A DNA stretch of 64,000 nt from M55B154 sp964345775 (GCA_964345775.1 CAYFSO010000001.1:36396-100395); one strand, 5' to 3'; positions 16,202 to 25,667 are shown, numbered from the stretch's first letter. The notes: generated by a model from the letters alone, not told the origin. Made by a program: numbers and translations.

Positions 16202-17203
16202 TTATGTAAGCAAAATCTTTCTTCCCACATGTATGGTGGTATATCTGTCACCGAAAGCATTCTTGAACCGCTCAAGTGTCCAGTCAGAACTGTCGTGCGG
16301 GGACAGGGACACAACAGCCGGGTTTTCTTTCCGCAGCATTTCTATGGCGCTGAAAACGTCCTCCTCGTTAAGCCCATTCCATGGAACCCTGTCAGAACCC
16401 ACCAGGCGCTGCAGGTTAATGGGGCCAAGCGTGATCCGTCCGCCGTGAACAGGGTAATGCAGACCCCCGATTACCGCGTATATCGGATCATCAAAAAGCA
16501 TTTTTGCCCTTTCAACAATACGTTCAATAGCAGGATGCCCGCAACCGATTATCAGCACCAGCCCCCTGCCCTTCAAGCGAACTGCCAGGACATGCTCAAG
16601 GGTATGCCCCATCAGGTACAAAAAACGGGGCATCGCTCCCATTGAATATACTCCTTTTGTTATTTCAACCGGTTCACTGGCAATGTGCACGTCCATCCGG
16701 TCTGCCTGTACCCGTGTAGATGGTGCCACCTGCTCGGGAGCATACACAGGTACTGATGGTATGGCCACATTACCGGCAGACGGGCTGAAAGTGCTGTTTT
16801 TCTGGTCTTTCATACCCCCCACGTGATCCAGGTGTACATGGCTTATAAAGATGGCATTGAGATCATCCATGGAAGCTCCAAGCCGATCCATGTTTTGCAG
16901 CAATGGAGACGGGTGCGAGGACACTGCATTTAACCCCATGTCCATTAAAATGGTATAATCATCAGCTTTAACCAGGTATGATACACCTGCCTCTGTTTTA
17001 AGGTTTTCATTCTCAGCATAATAGTCGATGAGTGGTAATATTGACAGCTGGCTAACCTGTCCGGGATTTGAAAATTTTTCATGTGATGCAGATGCAAGTT
17101 CCCCTGCCGCTTTCCTTCTTCCTGCAAGCAGTTTTACAAGGGTTAAAAGAAACAGTAACACTACGATTGCCAGAAATCCTGCAATTATATAAAGAGCTGT
17201 CAT
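16202..17203 (-). CDS. Membrane-anchored metallo-beta-lactamase-fold hydrolase
   Basis: 333 residues. A single N-terminal membrane helix (ALYIIAGFLAIVVLLFLLTL) acts as an anchor. The rest is an MBL fold of the class often annotated as dihydropterin-ribofuranosyl-aminobenzene phosphate synthase-like: the metal motif reads SHVHLDHVGG, with later ligands in HTLEHV, GCGHPA and LSPHDSS. The second His/Asp pair matches HxHxDH, so two metals can bind. Substrate unknown. GGAGG stands 7 bases before the ATG, and a small hairpin (17216-17232) sits directly upstream of it. Divergent from the DtxR-FeoA gene. Confidence 0.85.
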   Translation of the reverse strand: MTALYIIAGFLAIVVLLFLLTLVKLLAGRRKAAGELASASHEKFSNPGQVSQLSILPLIDYYAENENLKTEAGVSYLVKADDYTILMDMGLNAVSSHPSPLLQNMDRLGASMDDLNAIFISHVHLDHVGGMKDQKNSTFSPSAGNVAIPSVPVYAPEQVAPSTRVQADRMDVHIASEPVEITKGVYSMGAMPRFLYLMGHTLEHVLAVRLKGRGLVLIIGCGHPAIERIVERAKMLFDDPIYAVIGGLHYPVHGGRITLGPINLQRLVGSDRVPWNGLNEEDVFSAIEMLRKENPAVVSLSPHDSSDWTLERFKNAFGDRYTTIHVGRKILLT

Positions 17204-17215
17204 GCTATACCTCCG

Positions 17216-17232
17216 TTACCCGTTGCGGGTAA
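17216..17232 (-). promoter_or_regulatory. 5'-UTR hairpin just before the MBL hydrolase ribosome-binding site
   Basis: TTACCCG / CGGGTAA around a 3-base loop, ending three bases before the start of the GGAGG box. A perfect 7-bp stem so close to the ribosome-binding site could affect translation, but no ligand or regulator is apparent. Confidence 0.3.
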
Positions 17233-17413
17233 TAATTTTTACTACCATTTTAATGCGCATAATTCAATGAATTTTTTAATAATAACAGTTGAACAGTAAC
17301 ATTGTTTTTTTGATAAAATATGAAACAATGATAAAATTAGACTTGACTAAGTATGTTTTTATATAGTAGTAACTTTACATACAAGAAAAAAAGAATAACA
17401 ATGGTACATTTAC

Positions 17414-18130
17414 ATGGCAAAAGAACCTGTGGACATATCATGTGATACTTCAGAATTTGAAGATTCAGGGCTTACCGCCAACATGGAAGATTACATGGAA
17501 AATATCGCTCTCCTTGCCAGGGAGAAGAACGTTGTACGCGTGAAGGATATTGCCAAAAACCTTGACATAAAGATGCCCAGTGTCTCCGCCGCGCTGAACA
17601 AGCTTAAAGAAAAAGGACTGATAAACTACGAGAAGTACGGGCATATAGAGCTTACCCGCAAGGGACAGAAGATCGCTGAAAGTATTTACCGGCGTCATTC
17701 ATTCCTGGCAGAGTTTTTCCATTCTATTTTGAAACTGGATGAAAAGAAATCCAATGACCAGGCCTGCACAATTGAGCATCATCTTTCACCGGAGGCCTGT
17801 ACGCAATTATACAAGTTTATCGAGTTTTACAAGTCAGAGGATAACGCCAACGAGGACTGGACCGAAAGATTGTCCGCCACCCTTCTCGAAAAGCATCTAT
17901 CTGAACTCAAGGCGGGGGACAGTGGTGAAATAGTCCGTATCCTGGGAAGCGGCCCTCTCAAGAAAAGGCTGGTTGAAATGGGTTTCCGCAAGGGTGAGAA
18001 TATCCGCGTGGTAAAGTATGCCCCGTTGCGGGACCCCATGGAAGTAGCGATAAAGGATTATCTCATCTCCCTGCGGGTAGAAGAAGCACGATCAATCATA
18101 GTATCCGGAGCCAGTGATCGGGAAGAATAA
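17414..18130 (+). CDS. DtxR/MntR-family metal-dependent repressor fused to a FeoA domain
   Basis: 238 residues. Residues ~22-90 are the DtxR winged helix (YMENIALLAREKNVVRVKDIA, then MPSVSAALNKLKEKGLI), ~90-150 the metal-binding/dimer domain (RHSFLAEFF, IEHHLSPEA), and ~158-232 an SH3-like FeoA domain with the FeoA hallmarks LVEMGFRKGENI and RDPMEVAIKDYLISLR. It should repress with Fe(II) or Mn(II) and, through its FeoA part, may also contact FeoB. Stop and start overlap as TAATG with feoB, so the two proteins are made together, which supports autoregulation of iron uptake. The upstream region has a TTGACT box at 17343 but no convincing DtxR operator, and no strong ribosome-binding site. Confidence 0.9.
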   Translation: MAKEPVDISCDTSEFEDSGLTANMEDYMENIALLAREKNVVRVKDIAKNLDIKMPSVSAALNKLKEKGLINYEKYGHIELTRKGQKIAESIYRRHSFLAEFFHSILKLDEKKSNDQACTIEHHLSPEACTQLYKFIEFYKSEDNANEDWTERLSATLLEKHLSELKAGDSGEIVRILGSGPLKKRLVEMGFRKGENIRVVKYAPLRDPMEVAIKDYLISLRVEEARSIIVSGASDREE

Positions 18131-20343
18131 TGTCAAAGAAAGAAATTGTAATAGGACTGGTTGGTAACCCAAACTGCGGGAAGACAACCCTGTTTAACGC
18201 CTTCACCGGGGCCAGGCAAAAGGTGGCAAACTGGGGCGGTGTAACCGTGGAACGCCGGGAAGGGTACTGCAGGCATCGTGGGTATCGCATCCGCATCATC
18301 GATCTGCCCGGGACGTACAGTCTCACGTCCTACACTATTGAAGAACTGATCACCAGGGACTTTATACTGAACGACAGGCCCGATTTTATCATCAATGTCA
18401 TCGACTCGGGCAACCTTGAGCGGAACCTCTATCTCACCTCGCAACTGGTCAACATGGAAGCAAGTGTGATCCTGGCATTGAACATGTTTGACGAGGCCAG
18501 GGCAAAGGGCCTGGAAATTGATACGGAACAACTTGGACGACTCATGGGCATGCCGGCTATCCCCACCATCGGCACCAGGGGAGAGGGCATCCAGGAAATA
18601 CTGGACACCATTATCGATGAATATACAAAACCTGACGAGAGATTGCGTCACATTTCCATACCATTTGGCAGGGATATCGAACACCAACTGGACAAGATCC
18701 AGAACCTCATGGAAAAATACAGCAGCGGGGGCCTCCCCTATCCATCACGGTGGATGGCAATACGCCTGCTGGAAGGCGACAGTGACGTTGAAAAGAAATC
18801 CGCATCCCTCGACCTTCCCAAAGAGTTCATGGAGGAAGTTAAGAACTCGAGAAAGCATATTGAGAACATTTACCATGATGATATTGAAACTATCTTTTCC
18901 GATGTGCGATACGGATTTATCAGCGGCGCAGCCAAAGAAGTTGTACGGAAAACCCATATTAAACGCAGGGACCTGACAGAACAGATCGACAGGGTTATCA
19001 CAAACAGGTACCTGGGATTTCCCATCCTCTTCCTTTTCATGTGGATCCTCTTCAATATTACCTTTTCACTGGGCGAATACCCCATGCAGCTCATTGAATC
19101 AGCAGTTTCCTGGCTTGGTTCAAAGGCCCAGCTGGTAATTCCCGAAGGCCCCCTGAAACAACTGCTGATCGAAGGGGTTATTGGCGGGGTTGGCGGCGTC
19201 ATCGTATTCCTCCCCAACATCCTTATTCTTTTCCTGGGCATCAGCTTGATGGAAGATACCGGCTACATGGCCAGATCTGCCTTTATTATGGACAAGATCA
19301 TGCACCGCATGGGCCTGCATGGTAAGTCTTTTATTCCGCTGATCATGGGTTTCGGGTGCAACGTACCCGCCATCATGGCCACCAGGACGCTCGAAAACAA
19401 GAAAGACCGCATAGTCACCATTTTGGTCAACCCCTTTATGAGTTGTTCGGCACGTCTTCCCGTATACGTGCTGTTTGCCGGGGTTTTCTTTCACCAGCAC
19501 GCGGGAATGGTAATATTCTCTTTATACCTTATCGGGATCCTGTTGGCATTTCTCTCGGCCAGGATTTTCAACGCTGTTTTTTTCAGGGGAGAATCTACGC
19601 CATTTGTCATGGAACTGCCACCGTACAGGATGCCTACCCTTAAAACAACCATCATGCACATGTGGGACAGGGCATCGCATTACCTTAGAAAAATGGGTGG
19701 AGTTATACTCGCTTTTTCCATAATCATATGGGTACTGGGTGAATACCCGAAAGCCCCGGAAGTCACAGCCCATTACCAGCAGCTGGCAAGCGAAACCCGC
19801 CAGGAATACAACAACAAAATTGAGAACCTGGTTCGGCAGGATCGCTATAACGAAGAGGCCGTGGACGGGTTAAAAGAAGACATGCAAAAAGAGCTGTCTA
19901 CAATTTCCATGAAGCGGCAGACGGCTGAAACACGTGAAAGCTTTATCGGCAGGTTTGGAGATCTCATCTACCCCCTCATCAGGCCGCTGGGATTCAACTG
20001 GCAGATGGGAATATCCCTTTCAACAGGGTTTGTCGCCAAGGAAGTAGTGGTCAGCACCATGGGCGTCCTTTACCAGGGAAAAGACCCGTTCGACAGTTCG
20101 CCCCACGCGGCAGAACCGCTGGAAAAGAGGCTGAAGGAGCCGCGGTTCAATATTACACCGCTGGTTGCCTATACCTTCATGTTATTCGTCCTTCTCTATA
20201 CGCCATGCATTGCCACCATAGTGGTGATCGGAAGGGAGATCGGCTGGGGCTGGAGTGTCTTTTCAATATTCTACCAGCTGCTCGTTGCCTGGTCATTCAG
20301 CTTTCTTGTATATAACATGGTACTGCTGCTGGGTTTTGCCTGA
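18130..20343 (+). CDS. feoB: Ferrous iron transporter FeoB
   Basis: 737 residues, full length. N-terminal G protein: G1 GNPNCGKTT, G2 GVTVER, G3 DLPGTY, G4 NMFD, followed by the helical regulatory domain (~175-275). The membrane part has two Gate halves with the usual marks TGYMARSAFIMD, GFGCNVPAIMATRTL, SCSARLPVYVL and STGFVAKEVVVSTMGVLY. A charged loop at ~555-615 lies between membrane segments. FeoB moves Fe(II) across the inner membrane. No separate feoA or feoC follows; the FeoA function seems to be carried by the fused regulator upstream. Nothing suggests decay. Confidence 0.97.
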   Translation: MSKKEIVIGLVGNPNCGKTTLFNAFTGARQKVANWGGVTVERREGYCRHRGYRIRIIDLPGTYSLTSYTIEELITRDFILNDRPDFIINVIDSGNLERNLYLTSQLVNMEASVILALNMFDEARAKGLEIDTEQLGRLMGMPAIPTIGTRGEGIQEILDTIIDEYTKPDERLRHISIPFGRDIEHQLDKIQNLMEKYSSGGLPYPSRWMAIRLLEGDSDVEKKSASLDLPKEFMEEVKNSRKHIENIYHDDIETIFSDVRYGFISGAAKEVVRKTHIKRRDLTEQIDRVITNRYLGFPILFLFMWILFNITFSLGEYPMQLIESAVSWLGSKAQLVIPEGPLKQLLIEGVIGGVGGVIVFLPNILILFLGISLMEDTGYMARSAFIMDKIMHRMGLHGKSFIPLIMGFGCNVPAIMATRTLENKKDRIVTILVNPFMSCSARLPVYVLFAGVFFHQHAGMVIFSLYLIGILLAFLSARIFNAVFFRGESTPFVMELPPYRMPTLKTTIMHMWDRASHYLRKMGGVILAFSIIIWVLGEYPKAPEVTAHYQQLASETRQEYNNKIENLVRQDRYNEEAVDGLKEDMQKELSTISMKRQTAETRESFIGRFGDLIYPLIRPLGFNWQMGISLSTGFVAKEVVVSTMGVLYQGKDPFDSSPHAAEPLEKRLKEPRFNITPLVAYTFMLFVLLYTPCIATIVVIGREIGWGWSVFSIFYQLLVAWSFSFLVYNMVLLLGFA

Positions 20344-20438
20344 CCTGTCTTGACTTTTCTGCTCTTATTGACTACGTTTTGATCATATCCCATGTTCTCC
20401 ATGCAGGCGTACATGCCGTTACAGGGAGAATACACAAC

Positions 20439-21320
20439 GTGACACCCCGATATCTATACAGCATCGAGGAAATAGAGAATACATACGCCAATGTACGTCA
20501 CCATATCTCCACGAAGGAGATCATACTGAGACATTCAACAAACACCTCTGATATCAGATGGGTAGCCATTGACGGCCTGGATCTTTCAGAAACGAAACAC
20601 GTGCTCGATCTTGGTTGTGGATACGGCTTTTTCATAGAAGCACTTGAAGGCAGGCTGCATAATGACGCGCTTATAACGGGTATTGACATAATCGACAACA
20701 GTAACAGGGAAATATTTCTTTTCACCGCCGATTCCATGGGATACGGGGGTGAATTCATCCATGGGAGCGCTGACATTATCAACAGCATGGATGAGAACAT
20801 TTTCGACATGGTTATATCAAGTTATTCACTGTATTTTTTCCCCCACCTCATTCCTGCCATTGCCCGCATCCTGGTACCGGGAGGTGTTTTCATCTCGTTA
20901 ACCCATTCCCGGCACACGCTGAAAGAGGTTGTTCAGATGATCCCGCTATGTCTTTTAGACGCAGGCATTGAACCACCGGAAACCATCAGCATTAAGCAGC
21001 TGTTTTCAGAATTCTGCCGGGAAAACGGGGAGTCACTACTTGAACCGTACTTTGAGAACATAGAGACCATAGAGTTCATCAACTCTCTTTTATTCAGGGA
21101 TATACAAATTGACGATTGCATATACTACCTGGATAAAAAGAAAAACCTGCTCTTCAAGGAGGTTTTCACCAATTATGTTGACATGGCTCCCCTGGTGATG
21201 GATAACTTCTACTACAGGCTGATAAACGAAGTATCTACTGAAAGAATACTGAGACTGACCAAGGACGATGCCATCTTCAGGGCATTTCATTCTGTGAAAC
21301 GCGGGGGAGAACAGGCATGA
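20439..21320 (+). CDS. SAM-dependent methyltransferase
   Basis: About 293 residues from the GTG at 20439, which has GGGAG ten bases upstream; a TTG 60 bases earlier is possible but has no ribosome-binding site. Class I methyltransferase fold: SAM motif I VLDLGCGYGFFIEAL, acidic residue in ITGIDIID, motif IV FDMVISSYSLYFFPH, then post-motif region ILVPGGVFISLTHS. A C-terminal helical part (~150-290) carries no recognisable domain. The stop overlaps the start of the Nudix gene by 4 bases (ATGA), so the two products likely share a pathway. Substrate unknown. Confidence 0.85.
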   Translation: MTPRYLYSIEEIENTYANVRHHISTKEIILRHSTNTSDIRWVAIDGLDLSETKHVLDLGCGYGFFIEALEGRLHNDALITGIDIIDNSNREIFLFTADSMGYGGEFIHGSADIINSMDENIFDMVISSYSLYFFPHLIPAIARILVPGGVFISLTHSRHTLKEVVQMIPLCLLDAGIEPPETISIKQLFSEFCRENGESLLEPYFENIETIEFINSLLFRDIQIDDCIYYLDKKKNLLFKEVFTNYVDMAPLVMDNFYYRLINEVSTERILRLTKDDAIFRAFHSVKRGGEQA

Positions 21321-22327
21321 ACAGGAACCGGGTCTATTGCGCCTACTGCGGGTCCCTGCTTACCAGGAAGATAATTGAAGACAGGGAACGTGATTACTGT
21401 TCCGAGTGCAACACGGTATTTTATGAAAACCCACTCCCCGTTGCTTCCAGCATTGTCATGAACGAGAAACGGGAGATACTTCTTGTTAAGCGTAAAAACG
21501 ACCCCTATCGTGACATGTGGTGTCTCCCCATCGGTTTTGCTGAATCCCACGAGAAACTCCAGGAAGCGGCCCTGAGAGAGCTCAATGAAGAAGCGGGTAT
21601 AGAAGGAGAGGTCATACGCCTTATTGACGTGGATACCGTTAATAACTACTACTACGGGAGCCTGGCCATTGTGACATACGAAGTAAAGAGGACGGGGGGG
21701 ACGGTCATGGCAGGAGACGATGCTTCGGACGCGGGGTATTTCCACATTGACGCATTGCCTGATCTTGCCTGGTCTTCCAACGAGAAGGCTGTTGACGTAT
21801 TCAAAAAGCTTTATCATGACATGTGGGCCATGATGGAATCTTTTAAAAACCTGTACCCTTCAATTGATTCACCTTATGAAATATCCAACCATGAACAGCA
21901 CCAGGAGGAGCTTCTCTCCAACGTGCTTATATCCATGATCGACTCGGACTTTGCCCTGATAACGGGGGAGTGGCAGGAGGAGATGCAGGCACGTTTAGAA
22001 ATACTTGCACCGTGGTTTGACATTATCACATGGATACATACCGCCACACTCAGGAGCGTTCAACACTGGTTACAGGGGAATTTGAGTACTTCACTTTTCA
22101 AACAGTTTTCAGCGGCGGGAAAGGCGCTAAAAGACCATGATGTGCCTCTCGAGGAGGTTCTTACCGCCCTGGCATTGAGCAGGAAATCCATATGGCAGCA
22201 TGTTATACGCAGAAGAATTCTTGCATCTCCCCTGGAAATTTATATCTCCCTGGAATTGAATAACAGGATCATTTTCTGTTATGACCGGGTAATATATAAT
22301 CTTACTCGCGGATATAACGCCCTGTAA
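21317..22327 (+). CDS. Zinc-ribbon Nudix hydrolase with C-terminal RsbRD-N-like helical domain
   Basis: 336 residues. N-terminal zinc ribbon with CAYCG and YCSECN (NADH-pyrophosphatase type), then a Nudix domain with a perfect box GFAESHEKLQEAALRELNEE followed by AGI, so it should cleave a nucleoside diphosphate linked to another moiety. After residue ~180 comes a helical region (LLSNVLISMIDSDFALITG, then PLEEVLTALALSRKSIWQHV) that resembles the RsbRD N-terminal / PucR helix bundle found in stress and partner-switch proteins. That combination with a Nudix domain is unusual. Overlaps the methyltransferase gene by 4 bases and ends at a strong terminator. Confidence 0.85.
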   Translation: MNRNRVYCAYCGSLLTRKIIEDRERDYCSECNTVFYENPLPVASSIVMNEKREILLVKRKNDPYRDMWCLPIGFAESHEKLQEAALRELNEEAGIEGEVIRLIDVDTVNNYYYGSLAIVTYEVKRTGGTVMAGDDASDAGYFHIDALPDLAWSSNEKAVDVFKKLYHDMWAMMESFKNLYPSIDSPYEISNHEQHQEELLSNVLISMIDSDFALITGEWQEEMQARLEILAPWFDIITWIHTATLRSVQHWLQGNLSTSLFKQFSAAGKALKDHDVPLEEVLTALALSRKSIWQHVIRRRILASPLEIYISLELNNRIIFCYDRVIYNLTRGYNAL

Positions 22328-22329
22328 CA

Positions 22330-22360
22330 GAAAACGCGATGCCTGAAGCATCGCGTTTTC
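22330..22360. terminator. Strong bidirectional intrinsic terminator
   Basis: A perfect 13-bp stem (GAAAACGCGATGC / GCATCGCGTTTTC) with a CTGAA loop between the convergent Nudix and fusA genes. T-runs flank the stem on both strands because its outer part is A/T. Confidence 0.9.
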
Positions 22361-22400
22361 TTTATACGTTAGTGGAGGTTTATGTAAGTATATATGGGCC

Positions 22401-24479
22401 TTACGCGCTTTGCTGCTTCTTCTTTTCTCGAAGCCTTTCAAGTACCTTCGACTGGGTTTCGGAAGGAAGCGGTGCGTACTTAGAAAATTCCATTGAATAA
22501 TTCGCCCGCCCGCTGGTCATACTTCTCAGCTGTGTTGCGTACCCGAACATTTCCATGAGTGGCACGAACCCGTTTACTTTCTGGGCGCCTTTTCTGAACC
22601 TTCTCATTGACTCAACCCGTCCCCGTCTCCTGTTGATATCTCCAATTACGTCCCCGATATAATCATCGGGTGTGTTTATCTCTATCTTCATCTGGGGCTC
22701 AAGCAATACCGGTGTGGCTTTCATGAACGCTTCCTTGAAACACATTGACGCACAGGTTCTAAATGCCATATCTGAAGAGTCAACCGCGTGAAAACTGCCA
22801 TCAAGAAGCACTACGCGCACATCAACCACGGGGAAACCCCCAAGTATGCCTTCTTCCATGGACGCTTTCACACCTTTTTCTACTGAAGGTATAAATTCGG
22901 CAGGTATGGCTCCACCCTTGATATGATCAATAAATTCGAACCCTTTTCCTTCATTGGGTTCAATCCTGAGAACACAATGAGCATACTGTCCTTTCCCGCC
23001 GGTCTGCTTGGAATACTTCACCTCGTTTTGAGCTTCATTGGTAATAGCTTCCCTGTAGGAAACCGAGGGCTCACCCACTTCAACGTCAACATTAAATTCA
23101 TGCTTCAGGCGGTCGACGATAATCTCGAGGTGCAGTTCACCCATACCCGCAATGATGGTTTCACCTGTTTCATCGTCAACACGTACCGTGAAAGAGGGAT
23201 CTTCCATTGCCAGTTTTCGAAGGGCAATACCAAGCTTTTCCTCTTCCTTCTTCGAGGTTGGTGATACCTGCAGGTCAATAACCGCGGGTGGCACGTAGAT
23301 GGATTCAAGGGATATGGGATTTTGCATGTCACACAGGGTATCGCCGGTCTTGGTTACCTTCATGCCGATCAGGGCAACGATCTCACCGGGACCCGCTGAT
23401 TCGATCTCTTCCCGTTCCTTGGCCTTTATCTTCATGATACGGCCTATCCTCTCGGTCTTACCCTTCGTGGTATTGTTCACCTGCATCCCGCTTTCAAGCT
23501 TACCCGAGTAGATCCTGATAAAGGTCTGCTGTCCAACGTAAGGATCATGAATAAGCTTAAATGCCAGGGCGGCAAACGGATCATTTGCGGACGGGTGCCT
23601 GGCATGGGTCTTTTCCGGATTTTCAAGATCTGTTCCGAAAATGGCACCAACATCTACCGGTGATGGCATGTAATCGATCACCGCGTCCAGGAGCAGCTGT
23701 ATACCCTTATTCTTGTAAGCGGCCCCGCAAAGCACAGGTGTAATAAGAAGCTTAAGGGTGGCCTCTCTTGCAGCACGCCTGAGAACATCTTCGGGTACAT
23801 CCTTCTCTTCAAGGAACAACTCCATGATCTCTTCATCGTAATCTGCAAGTTTCTCAACCAGGAACAGCCTGGCCTCTTCACATTTATCCTTATAATCCTC
23901 TGGTATCTCCTCCACGGATCGTTCTAAATCCCTGAATATGACTGCCTTTCTGCTGATTATATCAATACAGCCCTGGAAGTCATCCTCTGCACCAATGGGA
24001 AGATTGAATGGCACCGGGTTGGCATCAAGGTACTTTTCCATCTGCCCAACCACTTCGTAGAAATCTGCGCCAACACGGTCCATCTTGTTCACGAACGCAA
24101 TACGCGGTACATGATACCTGTCCGCCTGGTTCCATACGGTCTCACTCTGGGGCTCAACACCACCCACGGCACAGAAAAGGGCTACCAGGCCGTCAATAAC
24201 ACGAAGTGATCGTTCAACCTCAACCGTAAAGTCAACGTGCCCGGGTGTATCAATAATATTGATATTATGGTCATCCCAGAAACAGGAAATGGCTGCAGAG
24301 GCGATGGTAATACCCCTTTCCTGTTCCTGTTTCATAAAGTCCATGGTTGCCTGTCCATGATGCACTTCTCCCAGCTTCCTTGTGGTACCGGAAAAGAAGA
24401 GTACTCGCTCGGTAACGGTCGTCTTACCTGCATCGATATGGGCGGCGATCCCGATATTTCGTAATTTCTGTAGTGACAT
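22401..24479 (-). CDS. fusA: Translation elongation factor G
   Basis: 692 residues, full length for EF-G, the GTPase that moves tRNA and mRNA through the ribosome. G1 AHIDAGKTT, G2 ERGITI, G3 DTPGHVDF, G4 NKMDRVGADF are intact; domain II and the domain III-V region (TGKGQYAH-like segment reads GGKGQYAHCVLRIEP, then GEIVALIGMKVTKTGDTLC) are all present. Downstream ends with RSMTSGRANYSMEF. The stretch ALFCAVGGVEPQSETV is seen in bacterial EF-G paralogues of several diderm phyla. It stands alone, not in an rpsL-rpsG-fusA-tuf operon, so a second EF-G elsewhere in the genome is possible. Confidence 0.96.
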   Translation of the reverse strand: MSLQKLRNIGIAAHIDAGKTTVTERVLFFSGTTRKLGEVHHGQATMDFMKQEQERGITIASAAISCFWDDHNINIIDTPGHVDFTVEVERSLRVIDGLVALFCAVGGVEPQSETVWNQADRYHVPRIAFVNKMDRVGADFYEVVGQMEKYLDANPVPFNLPIGAEDDFQGCIDIISRKAVIFRDLERSVEEIPEDYKDKCEEARLFLVEKLADYDEEIMELFLEEKDVPEDVLRRAAREATLKLLITPVLCGAAYKNKGIQLLLDAVIDYMPSPVDVGAIFGTDLENPEKTHARHPSANDPFAALAFKLIHDPYVGQQTFIRIYSGKLESGMQVNNTTKGKTERIGRIMKIKAKEREEIESAGPGEIVALIGMKVTKTGDTLCDMQNPISLESIYVPPAVIDLQVSPTSKKEEEKLGIALRKLAMEDPSFTVRVDDETGETIIAGMGELHLEIIVDRLKHEFNVDVEVGEPSVSYREAITNEAQNEVKYSKQTGGKGQYAHCVLRIEPNEGKGFEFIDHIKGGAIPAEFIPSVEKGVKASMEEGILGGFPVVDVRVVLLDGSFHAVDSSDMAFRTCASMCFKEAFMKATPVLLEPQMKIEINTPDDYIGDVIGDINRRRGRVESMRRFRKGAQKVNGFVPLMEMFGYATQLRSMTSGRANYSMEFSKYAPLPSETQSKVLERLREKKKQQSA

Positions 24480-24659
24480 ATGTATATTACCTCATTCTTT
24501 GAAATTTCTATAGTTCAACTTACACAGCGAACAACACTGCGCTATTGCATGTAGGGATTTTTAATTATAAGAACAACGAGATATGAAGCAGAAGAGTTAC
24601 ATAGAATAATTTCCCCACGAACTGCGTTTTGTTCGTTATCGTCAGCATGTTGCACTAAA

Positions 24660-24686
24660 AACAGCCCTTTTGTTAGCAGGGCTGTT
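24660..24686 (-). terminator. Intrinsic terminator after the TPR lipid-side protein gene
   Basis: AACAGCCC / GGGCTGTT with an 11-base loop; on the minus strand the stem runs into TTTTTAG. It lies ~100 bases beyond the stop of the TPR gene. The remaining 24480-24784 holds only the A/T-rich leader of fusA, with TATAAT on the minus strand at 24564-24569. Confidence 0.75.
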
Positions 24687-24784
24687 CTACTACAATAGCA
24701 TATAAAACAACTTTCTTTAATAATAGCACATCTTTTGTCAAAATAATGATATTTTTATAAATTTTCCATAAAAAAAGGGATTAT

Positions 24785-25291
24785 TTATTCATTACTGACA
24801 ATTTTCATCACGTCCAGCATAACCCTGGAATGATGCGCGTATGACGATGAAGGATACTCCTTGATAAGTCGTGAAAAAATTTCCGCCGCCTTTTCTGAAT
24901 CACCCATTTTCTTGTAGCATATCCCCATTTTGTACATGCCGCGAATGCCCGGTTCAGTCCCGGGATACTCTTCAAGCAGTGAACGGTACACCTCTGCCGC
25001 CCTGTCATACCTGAATTCATCAAAGTATATATTTGCGATCATTCTGTATGCCTCTGCCCTGTGCGCGCCATGGAGAAACAATTCCAGGTATTCCTGCAGA
25101 TGACTTGTTGCGCGCTGGTATTTTTCCAGCTGGTAAAAATACTTACCCTGATCGAATTTCATCTGGTCTGCCACGCGCTCCATGTTCATTGTATCACCTT
25201 CTTCGTCGCCGTTATCCTGGGCCATCGAATACTGGCAAATCACCAATAATACACACAATAGTGCAATGAACGTATAGCACCTCACCTGCAA
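24785..25291 (-). CDS. Periplasmic TPR protein (BamD/YbgF-like)
   Basis: 168 residues with a signal peptide (FIALLCVLLVICQYSMA, cleavage after SMA). Residues ~45-165 form three to four TPR units, for example GKYFYQLEKYQRATSHLQEY, RYDRAAEVYRSLLEEYPGTE and DSEKAAEIFSRLIKEYPSSS. The YP-terminated repeats are of the type found in BamD and CpoB/YbgF, which work in outer-membrane assembly and envelope constriction. No lipobox, so it is a soluble periplasmic protein. It has its own terminator and no partner genes, so the role stays general. Confidence 0.82.
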   Translation of the reverse strand: MQVRCYTFIALLCVLLVICQYSMAQDNGDEEGDTMNMERVADQMKFDQGKYFYQLEKYQRATSHLQEYLELFLHGAHRAEAYRMIANIYFDEFRYDRAAEVYRSLLEEYPGTEPGIRGMYKMGICYKKMGDSEKAAEIFSRLIKEYPSSSYAHHSRVMLDVMKIVSNE

Positions 25292-25439
25292 CCTCCTCTA
25301 CAAGGGTGGAAACTGAAGCTGCCGGATACAAGCCGGTTTTTCACGGGTTCCCTGTTCATACTATATTTTCGTACAAACCAGGGTTTTTATTCTGCATTTT
25401 TTTATGTCCCATCATGTTAAAAATATATTTAATCGTCCC

Positions 25440-25566
25440 CTGCGCTCAACGCCGTGCTGAGCGACGCCGAAGCATAAACGCGGATTCATTGAGAATTTCC
25501 CCGTTCACTTTTCACTTCTCACTTTTCACTTATCCGTGTTCATCCGCGTGTATCTGTGGTTAAAAA
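25440..25566. other. Composite intergenic element with TTCACTT repeats and a TCCGTGTTCATCCGCG motif
   Basis: Inside a 598-base gap. It contains TTCACTT repeated at 25504, 25511 and 25525 and then TCCGTGTTCATCCGCG and TCTGTGGTTAAA. From general knowledge, near-identical strings recur between genes of unrelated environmental bacteria without known function. Base composition differs from the flanks. It does not code: the overlapping plus-strand frame has no homology or ribosome-binding site. Confidence 0.45.
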
Positions 25567-25667
25567 AAATCATGTAAATTGCAATTTCATAGATTATTGT
25601 TATAAAGAACTGTTTCCCATTCCGAGGAATCCGGAAAAAGTGAAATATATTTGTTATTACTAAGCTA

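Noticed and set aside
17343..17372. DtxR operator and promoter upstream of the DtxR-FeoA gene
   Set aside because: TTGACT is present but the -10 is poor, and the only symmetry (TTAG-N6-CTAA) is too short to call.
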